Positions 10,691 through 21,450 of a DNA stretch of 64,000 bases are shown here, one piece after another. A program made the translations under genes and the position numbers. How positions within the stretch are numbered: the first letter of the stretch is position 1; each line of letters starts with the position of its first letter. The DNA is from Ashinkailepas kermadecensis (Eukaryota > Arthropoda > Thecostraca > Neolepadidae). Location: positions 62,001 through 126,000 of the forward strand of contig JAOTOM010003990.1 of NCBI GenBank assembly GCA_034440615.1, written 5' to 3'. The notes beneath the pieces were generated by a model. It saw only the letters and a program-made list of their open reading frames with translations. It was not told the origin of the DNA and made no database searches.

Positions 10691-11561
10691 TCGAGTCGCT
10701 TCACGCGCTCGCATTTAGCTCCCAGCTGGGAGGGGCAGTTGGAAACTGCCCCGATAAGGCCGGGGGCGAGCTACCGGGACGGCCATGTTGGTGCATTGAC
10801 GGCACGCTAAGCTCTTGGCAAAAATTATGTCGTTCAACTGCAATTCATGGATCTGGTTGTGGGACCGAGGTCTACGCTCGGATATAAGCTCTGCTTAGCA
10901 ATGTAATCCTGGTTCATGAAGCCGCCCAGCAAGAATTCGGACTATATTTATTTTATTTTTATCGTAATGTAATGCATTTCGGATCCTCCCGAGTGGAGGT
11001 TTTCAGTTTCCGTTACAGCTTTGCACTAATGTACAGCGCAAACCAGCATCACCGACATACACTATAACAAAGAGTGGCATTATGGTGTTGAGGTAAGCGG
11101 TGTTCCGGAGGCCGGAAATTATAATTCGGACCTGCACAGCATGACTGAAAGCCTCCGTCTGAAGACATTGTAGCCACCTGAGTTGTTCACATCTGGAGGC
11201 AGATTGTTCTACGTTCGGCAAGCTTGCGGCATGAACGTCTGGCGCGAATTCTCTGCGGCATCGTGGTACCTGGAGCTCACCGTTAGCCGTGGTCCTGGTG
11301 CTCCCTGGCAACACAGTTGAACGACAGTTCATTTGACCGCGAATGAGTTCGGGGCTATTGAACTCATTCATAAATTTGAAAACTGAGTGAGCATCTGCCT
11401 CGGATATGAAGTTCTCCGGTTTGAGCCATCCTGGTTCTTTAAACGTTGGCGATACTTGATCCCCGTAGTGCAAGCCGGCAACAATCCTTGTCCAGTCCAA
11501 CATAGTCCAAATAGTCCAACGTTGTGTGACGGCTCTTCATGTTGATCCCCTGGAGATGTAT
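10691..11561. other. No gene recognised
   Basis: Unique sequence. A 166-codon minus-strand frame at 11003-11503 has no recognisable domain. No RNA gene or transposon end was seen. Confidence 0.35.
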
Positions 11562-11668
11562 CATAACCTCCACAAATTAAATATACCCGAAGCGCTCGTA
11601 ACCTCCACAGGTCATAACCTCCACGGCTCACAACCTCCACAACTACGAAGCGCTCATAACCTCCACAG
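11562..11668 (-). repeat. Inverted copy of the TGTGGAGGTTATGAG array
   Basis: The reverse complement of this segment matches 2804-2926 almost base for base, including the distinctive CGAGCGCTTCGGGTAT stretch. The same array therefore exists as two inverted arms with a spacer of about 8.6 kb. Confidence 0.85.
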
Positions 11669-11769
11669 AGGCGATTTCCATGGTCGACTGACCACGTAAT
11701 AAGAGCTGACACGCCGTCACAGTTCCCGGCACGATGACGGACTGACGGATCCAGTCGCTGCTTTTTTGC

Positions 11770-12560
11770 GGTGGTGGTGGTGGGGGGGGGGGAGGGCAAG
11801 CCATGGTATACGGCCAACCATGGTAACCATGGTAAACCGGGGGAGGGGGGCAAACCATGGTATACGACCGGGGGCGGTGTGGGGTGGCAGTCGAACAATT
11901 TTGGTCCAAGAGTTCTCAACTAGTGACTAGGGGGGGGACGGATATTTTATCCGAGTGATCTCAACCAACGATTGGGGGGGGGACCGATATTTTGAGCATC
12001 GTCAGGATATATAGCGCTAAATTCTACGCCGTACGACGTGTGCGGAAATATTTTTTAACTTCATTTCGGAGCGTTTGAGGGACCAATTCGCCCTTTTCAG
12101 GCCTTTGGGGCGGGGCATCACCCCCTTTCTCCCTGGGTCCGCCATTGCATCAGGACTGCTCGCATGACGGGAGGGGAAGGCACTGGGAGCATTTTCCCCC
12201 ACCCCACCCCACATGGGAAGATGGCGCCCCTCAGGGAAGACTGGAGTACATCTCGCTCGATTATTCAGCCAGAGGCAACCATCTGAGAGGAATAGGCGCC
12301 CCTTGGAAGGAAAGGCGTCCTTCCAGGAAACCCGAGTGCACCCTCCCCCACCTCCACCTCGAATTTTTAGGTCAGAGGTGCCTCACGGAGAGGAAATGTC
12401 AGCCAGAGGTGGCTCACTGAGAGGAAATGACGCCCTTCCGGGAAAGCTCGACCACATCCCTCTCCCCTCGACTTTTTTTCAGCAATAGGCGCCCCTCGGA
12501 AAGCAAAGCCGCCCGGCGCCTCTCCAGGTACTCTCGAGATGGCGCCCCTTCGGACATGTA
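11770..12560 (+). repeat. Poly-purine tracts and degenerate repeat R3
   Basis: 11779-11990 contains several G runs and repeated CCATGGTA phrases. 12200-12560 consists of loose repeats of AAGATGGCGCCCCT, GAGAGGAAAT and GGAAAGCTCGA. A similar arrangement is at 51170-51440, so this is an interspersed family with an internally repetitive body. Confidence 0.45.
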
Positions 12561-12674
12561 CCCCCCGTGACAACCTATGCGCTTTGTATATTTACCAGGC
12601 TTGTTCAAAATTATTGTGTTTTACTATTCACCCAATGAGTTTTAACTTTACATCGTGAAGTCAGCTAAGTACTG

Positions 12675-13145
12675 TCCTACAGTATTAAAATAATGATTTC
12701 TTGTTAGGTGTGAGATGTCAAAACGAGTACAGCAGGATGTCGAAATCGTCATGGACGTAATGTTATATATCATCTTGCCAAGTCCTGCAAACCCAGTTTT
12801 GAGACAATTGCGTACATACGACTGTTCCCGTTGTGCGTGTTTTGAAAGACACCTAATTTGTGGATACCGACATGAACGAAACCGATGCAAACTTATGCCA
12901 CAAACTGTTATTGTATGACATAGCACATCATAGATAATCCTTTTATCTGGACTTGCGCTACGGGATGTTCGTTATCACAATCCCGGATCCGTTATGGTAA
13001 GCAAAATTACGATATTTGTAAACGGAATACAGTTAGAAATGAGGCTAAAGACTTCACGACCACGCTCACGCACCAGGAAGCATGATGTCGATTGCGTTCA
13101 GTAAGTGGTATATTCCACCCTATTTCGCGAATAATTTATCGCTCC
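12675..13145 (+). repeat. Dispersed repeat R1, copy 2
   Basis: The second copy of the element at 4975-5460, same orientation. It shares ACGAGTACAGCAGGA, CGAAATCGTCATGGA, ATCCCGGATCCGTTATGG and TATTCCACCCTATTT. Small indels remove any common reading frame. Confidence 0.75.
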
Positions 13146-14090
13146 CGTCCTAGCTCACCGGTCTGCGAATGGTTACTGATTGCGAAGCAGTAGCGGCTGC
13201 GTTACCCAGTAAGACCAGACTGAAGGACATTGCTGCATATCGCTGCCATCGATGTTCAGCGGTTAGGGCATGTTGATGCCACGAATAGGAGAAGGGTGCG
13301 CTGGGCGTTGGCACGTCCAGTTTGTTGCCACCTAATCGCGCCTAGTCTTGCGCATGTGTTGCTCTGCTGGCCAATACAGGGAATGTGTTGGATCAGGATG
13401 GCGATGATCCTTTTTGGCGATTTTGGTCATTGTCTTCGTGGATAAATAGCTCTGTTCTTCATTGTAGCTCGCTTTGTGATGTTTACTTTCTCCGCAACTA
13501 CTTCTAAGAGCCTGCCTCGGGGCTGGCATGTTTGACTTTGTCTGGCCTGCTTGGCTTTGTTCACCTGTTGATTAAAAGTTCACCTGTTGATTAAAACTGG
13601 TTAAAGCCATTGTTATATCTGACCGAGCAAACTGTAACGAAGTTAAAGTTAATACGAACGAGCCAGCCTCTGGAATGTACTGTATGCGTCACCGCGATGG
13701 GGCCGCATGAAGCACCCACACACCTGTCACAACAAGAGCGTCAGGCATGCGGCCCACCCGATCTATCACAGATAAGGCCAAGTGCCGCCCGCATTGTTCG
13801 ATTATTAGCCACCGCGATGAGATCACCTTACGAGGTTATAACTGATAAGAACCGGAGCTCGTGTCGGAGAGTTCGCATACCACAAGGCTACTGGCGCCAC
13901 CACAAGGCTACTGGCGCCACCAGTCGGGTACGTCCACGAGTCATCGCTGGTTGCCACGCGACCGAGCAGCCAGGCTGCCGTGCAAAACTGCAATCTCAGC
14001 GTGCGAGAAGTGCATTAGAACTGAACCCATGACCTGCGGCGAATCAACAGTCAGCAACGTCCAGCGAGGGCAATGGCCGCTGGCGTGTCG
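13146..14090. other. No gene recognised
   Basis: Mostly unique sequence with two tiny tandem duplications: GTTCACCTGTTGATTAAAA (about 13559-13596) and CACAAGGCTACTGGCGCCAC (about 13880-13921). Confidence 0.4.
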
Positions 14091-14092
14091 GG

Positions 14093-14240
14093 CCAATCAC
14101 GGCCCGGTTCACTTGCGGGTTGGCGTGTTATGTAGAACCAGCCAATAGCAGTGTGGGTTGTACGCCGTCAATGTATTTACGTGGGCGGACTCGTGTGTAT
14201 ATATATGAGTGCTAATGAAAATAAAAGGAGCTCGAGACTC
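14093..14240 (+). promoter_or_regulatory. Promoter-like CCAAT and TATA arrangement
   Basis: Two CCAAT boxes (14093-14097 and 14142-14146) precede a TATATATA box (about 14198-14206), with a purine-rich start region after it. The spacing fits a pol II core promoter. It could drive an unannotated transcript, or belong to a solo LTR, since an AATAAA signal follows closely (14219-14224). No open frame of note follows. Confidence 0.35.
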
Positions 14241-14788
14241 GACTGGAGACTCGACCTAGACTCGGACTACGAGGTAGAACCATCACGTCTTTGCGATTTC
14301 GGAGCGGACTGGCGTTCGCCTGTCGCGACTCAACGTAGTTGGCGGGCCGAGGAAGCATCCAGCCCGGGAAGTCACTCATCACGGAGTTTTAACGAGTGAG
14401 CTGTCCACCTACTGTTCTGGGGTATACAAAGCGGAAGCGATTGGTCTATCCCTAGATTTCCCACGGCCAGGGAAAAAACTACCCTATAAAACCTAACTTC
14501 ACCCAGCTTGTGGTGAAACGTTGATGAAAGCAAATTGTACCCAATGCTGTGGCACGCGTCAGTTATGTTAGCTATGCGTCAGCCATGTGCATATGATAAC
14601 CATTGATGGAAGTTGTTTTCCCGATGTTTTTGCTGTCCACAACGCTTGTAATTTCGCAGCGAACACGTTAATTCATATGCACAGACTTGATATACCAACA
14701 GAAAACTTGATTTGCGTACATAAAACTTAATTTCTTTTTTTAAGTGATTTACCTGTCTGCTAACTATACCTGTCTGCTAACTATGCTC
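14241..14788. other. No gene recognised
   Basis: AT-rich sequence. TACCTGTCTGCTAACTAT is duplicated at about 14748-14783, just before the SINE. Nothing else is supported. Confidence 0.35.
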
Positions 14789-14799
14789 GCTATGCTGTA

Positions 14800-14974
14800 G
14801 AAGAACCTTGGGTTCTTTTACGATGCATCCAACCGCTAGGTCGCATAGCGTCGCCAACCTCTCACGCCGATTGGTCGCGTGTGGACTCGGTAAATGCCGT
14901 CGGTTGTGAGACTCGAACCCACAATCTTGCGATCAAGAGTCCGACGCTCGACCAACTGAGCTACCGCAGCCCCC
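14800..14974 (-). mobile_element. tRNA-headed SINE, copy 1
   Basis: On the minus strand the head has a perfect pol III A-box (TAGCTCAGTTG), a Lys-type anticodon loop CTCTTGA with an imperfect stem, and a B-box GGTTCGAGTCT. A body containing ACCAATCGGCGTGAGAG follows, then a CGTAAAAGAACC-type 3' end. Flanking 11-bp direct repeats CGCTAYGCTGT (14789-14799, 14975-14985, one mismatch) fit LINE-mediated insertion. It is not a functional tRNA gene, because the acceptor stem does not pair and the element continues past the T-arm. The body (14840-14879) matches 36 of 40 bases of the SINE at 62815-62983. Confidence 0.8.
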
Positions 14975-15003
14975 CGCTACGCTGTGTTAACCATGTCCAT
15001 TCA

Positions 15004-15211
15004 GCATGGCTTGTGGCCAGCTGTGATGCCTGTCCACCACCGGCACCTGTCCGTGCTGCGGCAGATTATCTGCTGAGAGTGGCCGAGCAGTGCAGGGACG
15101 GCATCGACGCGCTCAACGACGCCACCGCGCCGGACGCTACCTGCTGCGGGACACCGCCCAGTCAGTACAGCGTCTCCAGCAGGCGCTGCACGACGGCATG
15201 CACATGACAAG
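15004..15211 (+). pseudogene. Possible frame-broken coding exon
   Basis: The interval is GC-rich and bounded by an acceptor-like ATTCAG (ending 15003) and a strong donor ACAAG|GTGAGA (15211/15212). One frame reads LLRVAEQCRDGIDALNDATA. A second frame after about 15130 reads YLLRDTAQSVQRLQQALHDG up to the donor. Each half looks like amphipathic helix from a real protein, but they lie in different frames, so either a base is missing or this is a decayed exon. The family is not recognised. Confidence 0.25.
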
Positions 15212-15218
15212 GTGAGAC

Positions 15219-15432
15219 GTTGCCGTAGCCGCTGTCCGCTGGCGATGACGTTGCCGTAGCGGTTGATGGCCGGTGGTGTTGCCGTAGCTGCTGTCGGCCG
15301 GCGGTGACGTTGCCGTAGCCGCTGTCGGCCGGCGGTGACGTTGCCGTAGCCGCTGTCGGCCGGCGGTGACGTTGCCGTAGCCGCTGTAGGCCGACGGTGG
15401 TGTTGCCGTAGCCACTGTCGGCCGGCGGTGTA
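15219..15432 (+). repeat. 31-bp minisatellite
   Basis: Seven units starting GTTGCCGTAG at 15219, 15250, 15278, 15309, 15340, 15371 and 15402 (28-31 bp each). The consensus continues CCGCTGTCGGCCGGCGGTGAC. It lies directly after the donor-like site at 15212, so it would be intronic if the exon is real. Confidence 0.9.
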
Positions 15433-15435
15433 CGG

Positions 15436-15556
15436 CTGCCAGTGTGACGTGAACTAGCTGTGAACGTGATCGGTTGGGTCTGAGTAGGGGCAGAGCAGAT
15501 TCGACATGACGAGACGAGGCTGCCAAGGTGACGTGAACCGACTGTGAACGTGATTG
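15436..15556 (+). repeat. Direct repeat pair beside minisatellite
   Basis: GCCAGTGTGACGTGAACTAG with CTGTGAACGTGAT (about 15437-15470) recurs as GCCAAGGTGACGTGAACCGA with CTGTGAACGTGAT (about 15521-15555). Confidence 0.6.
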
Positions 15557-16704
15557 AGATTTTAAAGGGTAATACAAAAAAAAACATCCGAAAAACGCAT
15601 ACGGAAAATGTTATAGCCTGGAAAGTATCAGGGCAGGTCTCTTCAGTCGCGAAGCCCAGCCGGTGGCCCCACCGCGCAGGATGAAGTGAAGTCCAAGGTT
15701 GTTAATTTGCAGTCGTAGGAATGGCGACATACAAGATTGACGTGTACGATAGTTTCGTTGACACATGCACTGTGACGTGTGCCTACAGATCGTCAGAGGT
15801 GCTGGAGGAGTTGACCTCGTTGAGCCTGTACGAGGCGTCTCTCGTTGTGGGTTGTCACGCATCATAGGTGTCGCCACGGGTGTTGGTGGTGTTGCAGAAG
15901 GGACCATGACACGTGAACAACAATAGTGTCTGGCCAGCCGGATGACCAATAACTCACTGAAATGCTGTTTACTCGAAGCATTTGGTATGCACTAATATGC
16001 TGTTTACTCGAAGCATTTGGTATGCACTAATATGGTATAATGTCATGTCGACGGCGTCGTACGCATATGCTGTTTCTGAGCTTCAATACACGAGGTATTC
16101 GCAAGCCAACGTTCGAATGACGAGAGTGAGGTCAGAGGGAGCACTCACGTGCACATGCACGTGAAAATGCATGTGCGAGCGACCGATGCCGACATAGCGC
16201 TTTTGTAATATTAATCCTTAGTTGCAGCGCTACAAATGTTGCTTTCTTCAGCGAATGTACTTGATCTTTAGATCCTTTGGGAGCCAGCTTTCAGCACGGT
16301 ATTTCCTCCGAAGTGTTTGTACCGGGTGTTTTAGGGAAGGGGTTTGTGGCGGTGTGGCGATCCCGCCCTCACGCGTCCTGCGTGGACCACGCACCGCCAC
16401 TGATCGCCGGTCGGCAGAGTGAGACGCATGAACCGACACGCCGAGTCACGCGAGCTTTCAACACGTGCCTCGCCGGTCCAGCGCACCTACCGGCACCACA
16501 TGGTGCTCGTCAGGTCGTTAACTTGGCAGTTTATGACTGACGGCTCGACGCATCAAATATGTGGAAATGTCGAACAAGGTAACTCATTGATACAACACTA
16601 CCCACGGTGTATGAAGGCAAAGGATTTTCACCGTGCATGTGATTCACAACACGGCAGTGGCTGAGTCTCATTAGAACATCGCACACCAGAAGCAAGATGA
16701 GAAT
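15557..16704. other. No gene recognised; one perfect 35-bp duplication
   Basis: 15962-15996 and 15997-16031 are an exact 35-bp tandem duplication beginning ATGCTGTTTACTCGAAGCAT. GC-rich DNA at 16280-16540 is open in several frames without recognisable domains. Two CACGTG sites lie near 16146-16163. Confidence 0.45.
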
Positions 16705-16825
16705 AATTGGCGCTGTATGGCCATGGTTGCTGATCCGGGGTGGGGGGTCAGGGCGCACCGACTGCAATGGTCATGCAACATGGTTGCTAATGCACCCAAA
16801 AGCCCAAATAACTGGGTGGGAATTG
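16705..16825 (+). repeat. Dispersed short repeat R2, diverged copy
   Basis: Shares GGCGCTGTATG and AAAGCCCAAATAAC with the repeat at 8458-8530. It is older and more diverged, with an insertion between the two blocks. Confidence 0.35.
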
Positions 16826-18078
16826 CCGTTGTGCACTACCCATCCAGCATAAGCTGGCCTAACTTTTTTCTTCTTTGTTTTGCTAGCTTACGAACCGTCC
16901 GCGTTTTCCGTGCAACATTTCCTGTGGCTTTTATGTGACCAACTGTGAAGCTTTGTAAAACAAAAATAATCGGGTTTGGCCACGTAATCCATATCGATCC
17001 GAGGATTTTTTGTCTTCAAGTATCTTATGGCTTACAGTGTTCTCTCCAGACCAGCTGACACCACATGAACACCATGTCGCCGAAACCAAATCATGACCAC
17101 CATGTCGCAAAAAGCACCGGCTGGGGTGTAAATTTAGGCTCCAAAAGTCCAGAAATCTAGTTGTCTGCTAGATCGTTTGAGCGTTACGTTGCAAAGGCAG
17201 CTATGTGTGCCAGTCGGTGCCTTATCCGAGACCAAAAAGGGCAGCATTGATTGCGCGAAAGGCATTGGCGATCGCCTGTATAGCATGCTGAAGTTTTGTG
17301 CTCCTTTTATCTATGAAAACAACAAAACTAAATAGCCGTGTTAATTTTTGGCATGACGGCACCCCGTTTTGTTTATGAAGTAGCATCGCTCGGTTCATTT
17401 CCCCAACGAAAATCCGTCGCTCCGTATTTGCACCAGCGCTATCGGGAGATATCACAAAAACACCCGCGATGGGTGATGTGACATTAACATTCGGCTTTCG
17501 ATTGCATAATTTCATTACAGACCATGGGAATTGGAACTGTAACAGGATAACGCATCAGTTCACTATGCGCTGCTACAAGCCCGTGTCAAGTACATCAACA
17601 TACGATGAATCTGGTTCCACCGGGTTTCAAGGTACTAATTATCCTGCAAGCGGCGTCACTATATGCAGCTTAGTTTCTAAGCATGTTATATCATTTGCAA
17701 GGCCAATTAAGCCGGAAATCATCTACTTGGGAAACAAGCTCACCGCCAGTAGTCTTGTACCTGACAAAATAATAAGTGATCACGAGCTTCGCCCCACAAG
17801 CTCAAGTTCCGTTACAGCACACGAAACATTACATTAATCCCCGATTGGACAGCACAGGTCACGCCGTACCTAAGGCAGATTGGCACTGGGTGAAAATGCA
17901 GGTATATTGAGTAAATATGCGACACCCGATTACTGCCTCTACATCCGGAACAACCTGACCAGCAACACCGGCCCACCTGTTCAGACACTGCCGACCTGGA
18001 TTAGTCTCATCGGATACACGTTCACCGGGAGATCATTAGTTCAGGTACGCTGGAGGCTCCGGGTTCGTCGGATCAGGT
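16826..18078. other. No gene recognised
   Basis: Unique sequence. A 122-codon plus-strand frame (17469-17837) and a 97-codon minus-strand frame (17222-17515) show no known domain. Confidence 0.35.
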
Positions 18079-18180
18079 AAAGACATAGAGACATAAAAGA
18101 TCAGTGCAACTATGAGCCACAAAGGCCCTTCTTGGTTGCACTCTGTACACTGGACCAGTTTTCCACCAAATGTCCGTCGA

Positions 18181-18705
18181 TCAGCCCTCCCTGGAATACA
18201 GAAAAACAAGCCCTCTATTCTTATAATGATTGTCTATGCTGTTTTTAAAGATGTTCAGTGTGCTGCTACTGACAATGGTTTCTGGCAGCTGGTTCCAGTG
18301 TTCTACGACCCTGTTGGTGAAGAAAAACTGTCTTAACCTTGTCCTGCTGTGATTAACTTTAATTTTGAATTGATGACCTCTAATTGCATCATTTCTGTTA
18401 AATTCAAACATTCCCCTGAGATATCCCTGTTCCTGACCATGAACAAATTTAAAGAGCTCGATGAGATCTCCTCTCAGCCTTCTATGTCTAAGTGAAAACA
18501 TATTCAATTTCTTCAAACTTTCCTCATATGCCAGGTTGCTTATACCATTAACCATTTTTGTTGCCCTCTTTTGTACTCTCTCTAAAAGCCAACAATCTTT
18601 TTCATAACTAGGCTTGGACCAAGCTTGGACACAGTATTCCAAATGTGGCCTGACATATGCACAGTAAAGCTTCCTGATGACTTGCTCACTCTTGTATGAT
18701 ACCAT
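18181..18705 (-). pseudogene. LINE ORF2 C-terminal region
   Basis: 174 codons are open and carry the motif CAYVRPHLEYCVQAWS, then ERVQKRATKMV and LRHRRLRGDLIELFK. This is the conserved thumb and post-RT region of CR1-like elements. The last codons end just before the 3' UTR. The frame is continuous here but separated by frameshifts from the RT core upstream. Confidence 0.85.
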
Positions 18706-19141
18706 TCCTACTTATTGCCCCAAGCATTCTTAGTGCCGTCTTCCTGGCTTCTTTGGTCTGTTCTGATGCCCACAATTTTGTGTTCAAAATAACACCTAAG
18801 TCCTTCTCCTGCTGAGTCACAGATAGTACTTGACCACCCTTCAAGTATGGATCCTTCGTATGCTGCCTACCTAAATGCATGATTTTGCACTTATCAAAAT
18901 TATATTTCATTTGCCATTTTTCGGACCACTTCACAAGTTCGTCTAAGTCTTTCTGCAGCGAGACCTGCTCATTGTGTCCTGTTATTGCCCCAAAGACCTT
19001 CAAATCATCGCCAAATTTCAAAACCTTATTTCTTAGGCCACTTTCAATGCTATTTACAAATATAATGAACAATAGTGGCCCCAGTACTGACCCATTGGGG
19101 GACTCGACTAAGAACATTTTGCCATGATGACTTTGTACCAT
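18686..19141 (-). pseudogene. LINE reverse transcriptase core
   Basis: Contains the SVLGPLLFIIFVNSIESG block and the active-site strand, which reads FGDD where CR1-like enzymes normally have [FY]ADD, followed by LQKDLDELVKWSEKWQMKYN and KDLGVILN. The alanine-to-glycine change beside the catalytic aspartates, plus frameshifts on both sides (the sequence from 19142 to 19590 is broken up), indicate an inactive copy. Confidence 0.85.
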
Positions 19142-19588
19142 TTAGCATCACTCTCTGCTGTCTATCTGAAAGCCACAACTATATCCATTATAGGATGCTA
19201 CCTGCAATACCATGAACCTGAAGCTACATCATTAACCGTTTATGGGGTACCTTGTCAAAGGCCTTACTAAAGTCAAGATATGCTACATCAACCTGATTTA
19301 CCTGATCAAATTGTTCTGTGGCGAAATTCAAAAAGTCCAAGAGATTTGTGAGACACGATCGCCCTTTTCTAAATCCATGTTAAGTATCTTGAATCAATAT
19401 GTTTCCTTCCAGAAAACTAACTATTCTATCCTTGATAGTTGATTCGAGTGCTTTGCAGGCTATGGATATGAGAATTACTGGCCTATAGTTTTCAACTTTC
19501 CCTCTTTCTCCTTTCTCGAAAATAGGAACCATATTTGCCCTTTTCCAATCTGTTGGAATTTCATTTCGTGAAAGTGATCTACAAAATA

Positions 19589-20249
19589 TTATACTAAGTG
19601 GATTTGCCAGTTCCTTTTCAGCTCCCGCAATACCCTAGCATAAATTTCATCAGGTCCTGCTGCCTTATTTGGCTTTATTTTCCTGATATTATTGAAAACA
19701 ACATCACTATCAATGAAATCAACATCGTTTATCCGATCACCTGCCACTGAACTGTGGTGTACGGTTGGCAGATTAGTCATATCTTCCAATGTAAACACTG
19801 ATTTAAACTGCTTGCTCAGCTTTTCAACCTTCTCACCATCCTCACTCAATATAGTCCCACTTACTTCCAGTGGACCAATTGTGCTAGATATTTTGACTCA
19901 TCTTGTAAAAACTAAAGAACTTTTTGCTCTCCCCATTACAGTTCCTAGCCAGATCCATTTCTTTTGCTCGCTTTGCTGCTCTGGTTTTCTGTTTCACAGC
20001 GTCTCTAGCTTTTTATACGACCTTAGATTTACGATATTTGAAGCTTCCTTAAACACTCTAAATGCATCTTTCTTAACCTTAATTGCTTTTATCAAATCAG
20101 GCGTAAGCCATGCTGGCTTTCCTACCCTTCTTTTGCGCCTTTGCTTTTCGGGGACATGTCTAATCTGAATTTCCCTCAAGTAAGATTTGACCTTTTCCCA
20201 CATTTCGCAGGCATTTAAATTGGAGATTCTTCTTCCCATTCTATGGCAC
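19589..20249 (-). pseudogene. LINE linker and RT N-terminal region
   Basis: Two frame pieces. 19589-19849 carries RKIKPNKAAGPDEIYARVL, the standard first RT block. 19994-20239 carries RRVGKPAWLTPDLIKAIK and KKDAFRVFKE, the linker between endonuclease and RT. The frame is broken between them (about 19850-19993). The upstream end is cut by the TTAA element at 20250. Confidence 0.8.
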
Positions 20250-21179
20250 TTAACACGCGCACTGGAGGGGGGCGAAATCCGCCCACCCCTCCGACTTTTC
20301 GTAAATAACTGCAGATTTTACCAGTCGATATACGCAATTTTCTGCGTACCTGCTTAGAATTGACCGGCGCGTCGTTGAAAGCAAGAAAAATGGAAATCGG
20401 CCGGTGAATTTTCAAATTAGGGGCCGTTAAAGTAAAAAACAAATTCTAGCGCCAGACCACAAAAATCGGCGCTGATGCGCTTCCCGTATATTCGCAAAAG
20501 GGAAGTGTTCTTGGCAACACTAGCGACTTGTTTGATGTATATTGATATGGTATATAGTTTCAGGGTCATGTTAGGTCACCGAGGTCAAGTCAGGTCAAGT
20601 TTATGACATGACATAATGGAACCAAACTTGATCAACTGGAATGTTGTCGTAAATACACTACTGTTTGTCATTTGTACTGTTTGTCATTGCGTTTCCATAC
20701 TATATTCATGTACTTCACTCCTTTCTTCACGAAGCCGATTGCTCCGAGCTACCCGACGGAGCAGTCGGGCGGCGGCCCGGTTCCGGTAACCGGAACAGGT
20801 AACCGACCTGATAAAGTGGTGTTATATAGGTGACCTGAGGTCAAATGTTGGGTCTAGCATCTGCATTGCATCATTAGTAATGTCCAAAACATCACTGATG
20901 CCCATTTTGGAGCATTTAAACACAATCACAGCGATCCATAACGATGACAAGTCAAGCCACGCAATGCCAGAACATTTTGCAAATTTGACCTCATTTGACC
21001 TTGAAGATATTGATCTAAGGTCATGACATTTCAACACAATAGAATTGACTACCGTACCCATCCACCCTGCGAATTTCGTTCCTCTAGCTTCACTAGGAGC
21101 CGAGATCTTAGGGGGGGGGGGCGGAATCCGCCCCCCCCAGTGCGCGTAATTTTCAGAGGCCCTCCAGGGCGCGTGTTAA
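20250..21179 (-). mobile_element. TTAA-target element family 1, copy A
   Basis: A 930-bp element including the TTAA on each side (20250-20253, 21176-21179). Terminal inverted repeats begin CACGCGC with CTGGAGGG, and subterminal palindromes of the GGGCGGAWTYCGCCC type follow. Compared with copies B-D it lies in reverse orientation. It interrupts the LINE linker, and removing it with one TTAA restores the LINE reading frame (ADFDYRRAAL then SAIEWEEESP). That proves a TTAA target duplication, the hallmark of piggyBac-type transposition. It has no transposase. It contains eight AGGTCA/TGACCT half-sites and is more diverged than B-D. Confidence 0.88.
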
Positions 21180-21253
21180 AGCCGCTCTCCTGTAGTCAAA
21201 GTCTGCCCTATTAAAAGTTGGACCTTTGCCAAATTATCCTTGATTGTGCCCTC

Positions 21254-21397
21254 TGTCGGGACTGACCTGATCTACACGTGCATTAACCTAGTCCTGCGTT
21301 ATACTGACTGTATGCTTTCGGTGTGATTCCAGGTTAAATCCAGGAGCATTCAGTTTGTGTGCTTAATATAATTATACAACTGAATATCGTTTGATCA
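21254..21397 (+). repeat. 5' LTR
   Basis: 144 bp, TG...CA termini. It contains a TATA-like TTATACTG at about 21298-21305 and a 13-base stretch AATCCAGGAGCAT (21337-21349) complementary to the sequence just after the LTR. If the transcript starts at about 21337, U3 would be about 83 bp and R plus U5 about 61 bp. Confidence 0.95.
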
Positions 21398-21410
21398 TGC
21401 TCCTGGATTA
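21397..21410 (+). other. Putative self-complementary primer-binding site
   Basis: The bases from the last LTR base onward, ATGCTCCTGGATT, are the exact reverse complement of AATCCAGGAGCAT within the LTR (21337-21349). No canonical tRNA-3'-end complement starting TGG follows immediately. In Tf1/sushi-type elements such complementarity lets the 5' end of the RNA prime its own reverse transcription. The same mechanism is inferred here. Confidence 0.6.
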
Positions 21411-21450
21411 ATAACTACCAACGACAGTAAAGAGTCGACCAGCCCAGAAC

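Noticed and set aside
14898..14970. Functional tRNA-Lys gene
   Set aside because: The anticodon stem has two mismatches, the acceptor ends do not pair, and the sequence continues into a SINE body with flanking direct repeats.
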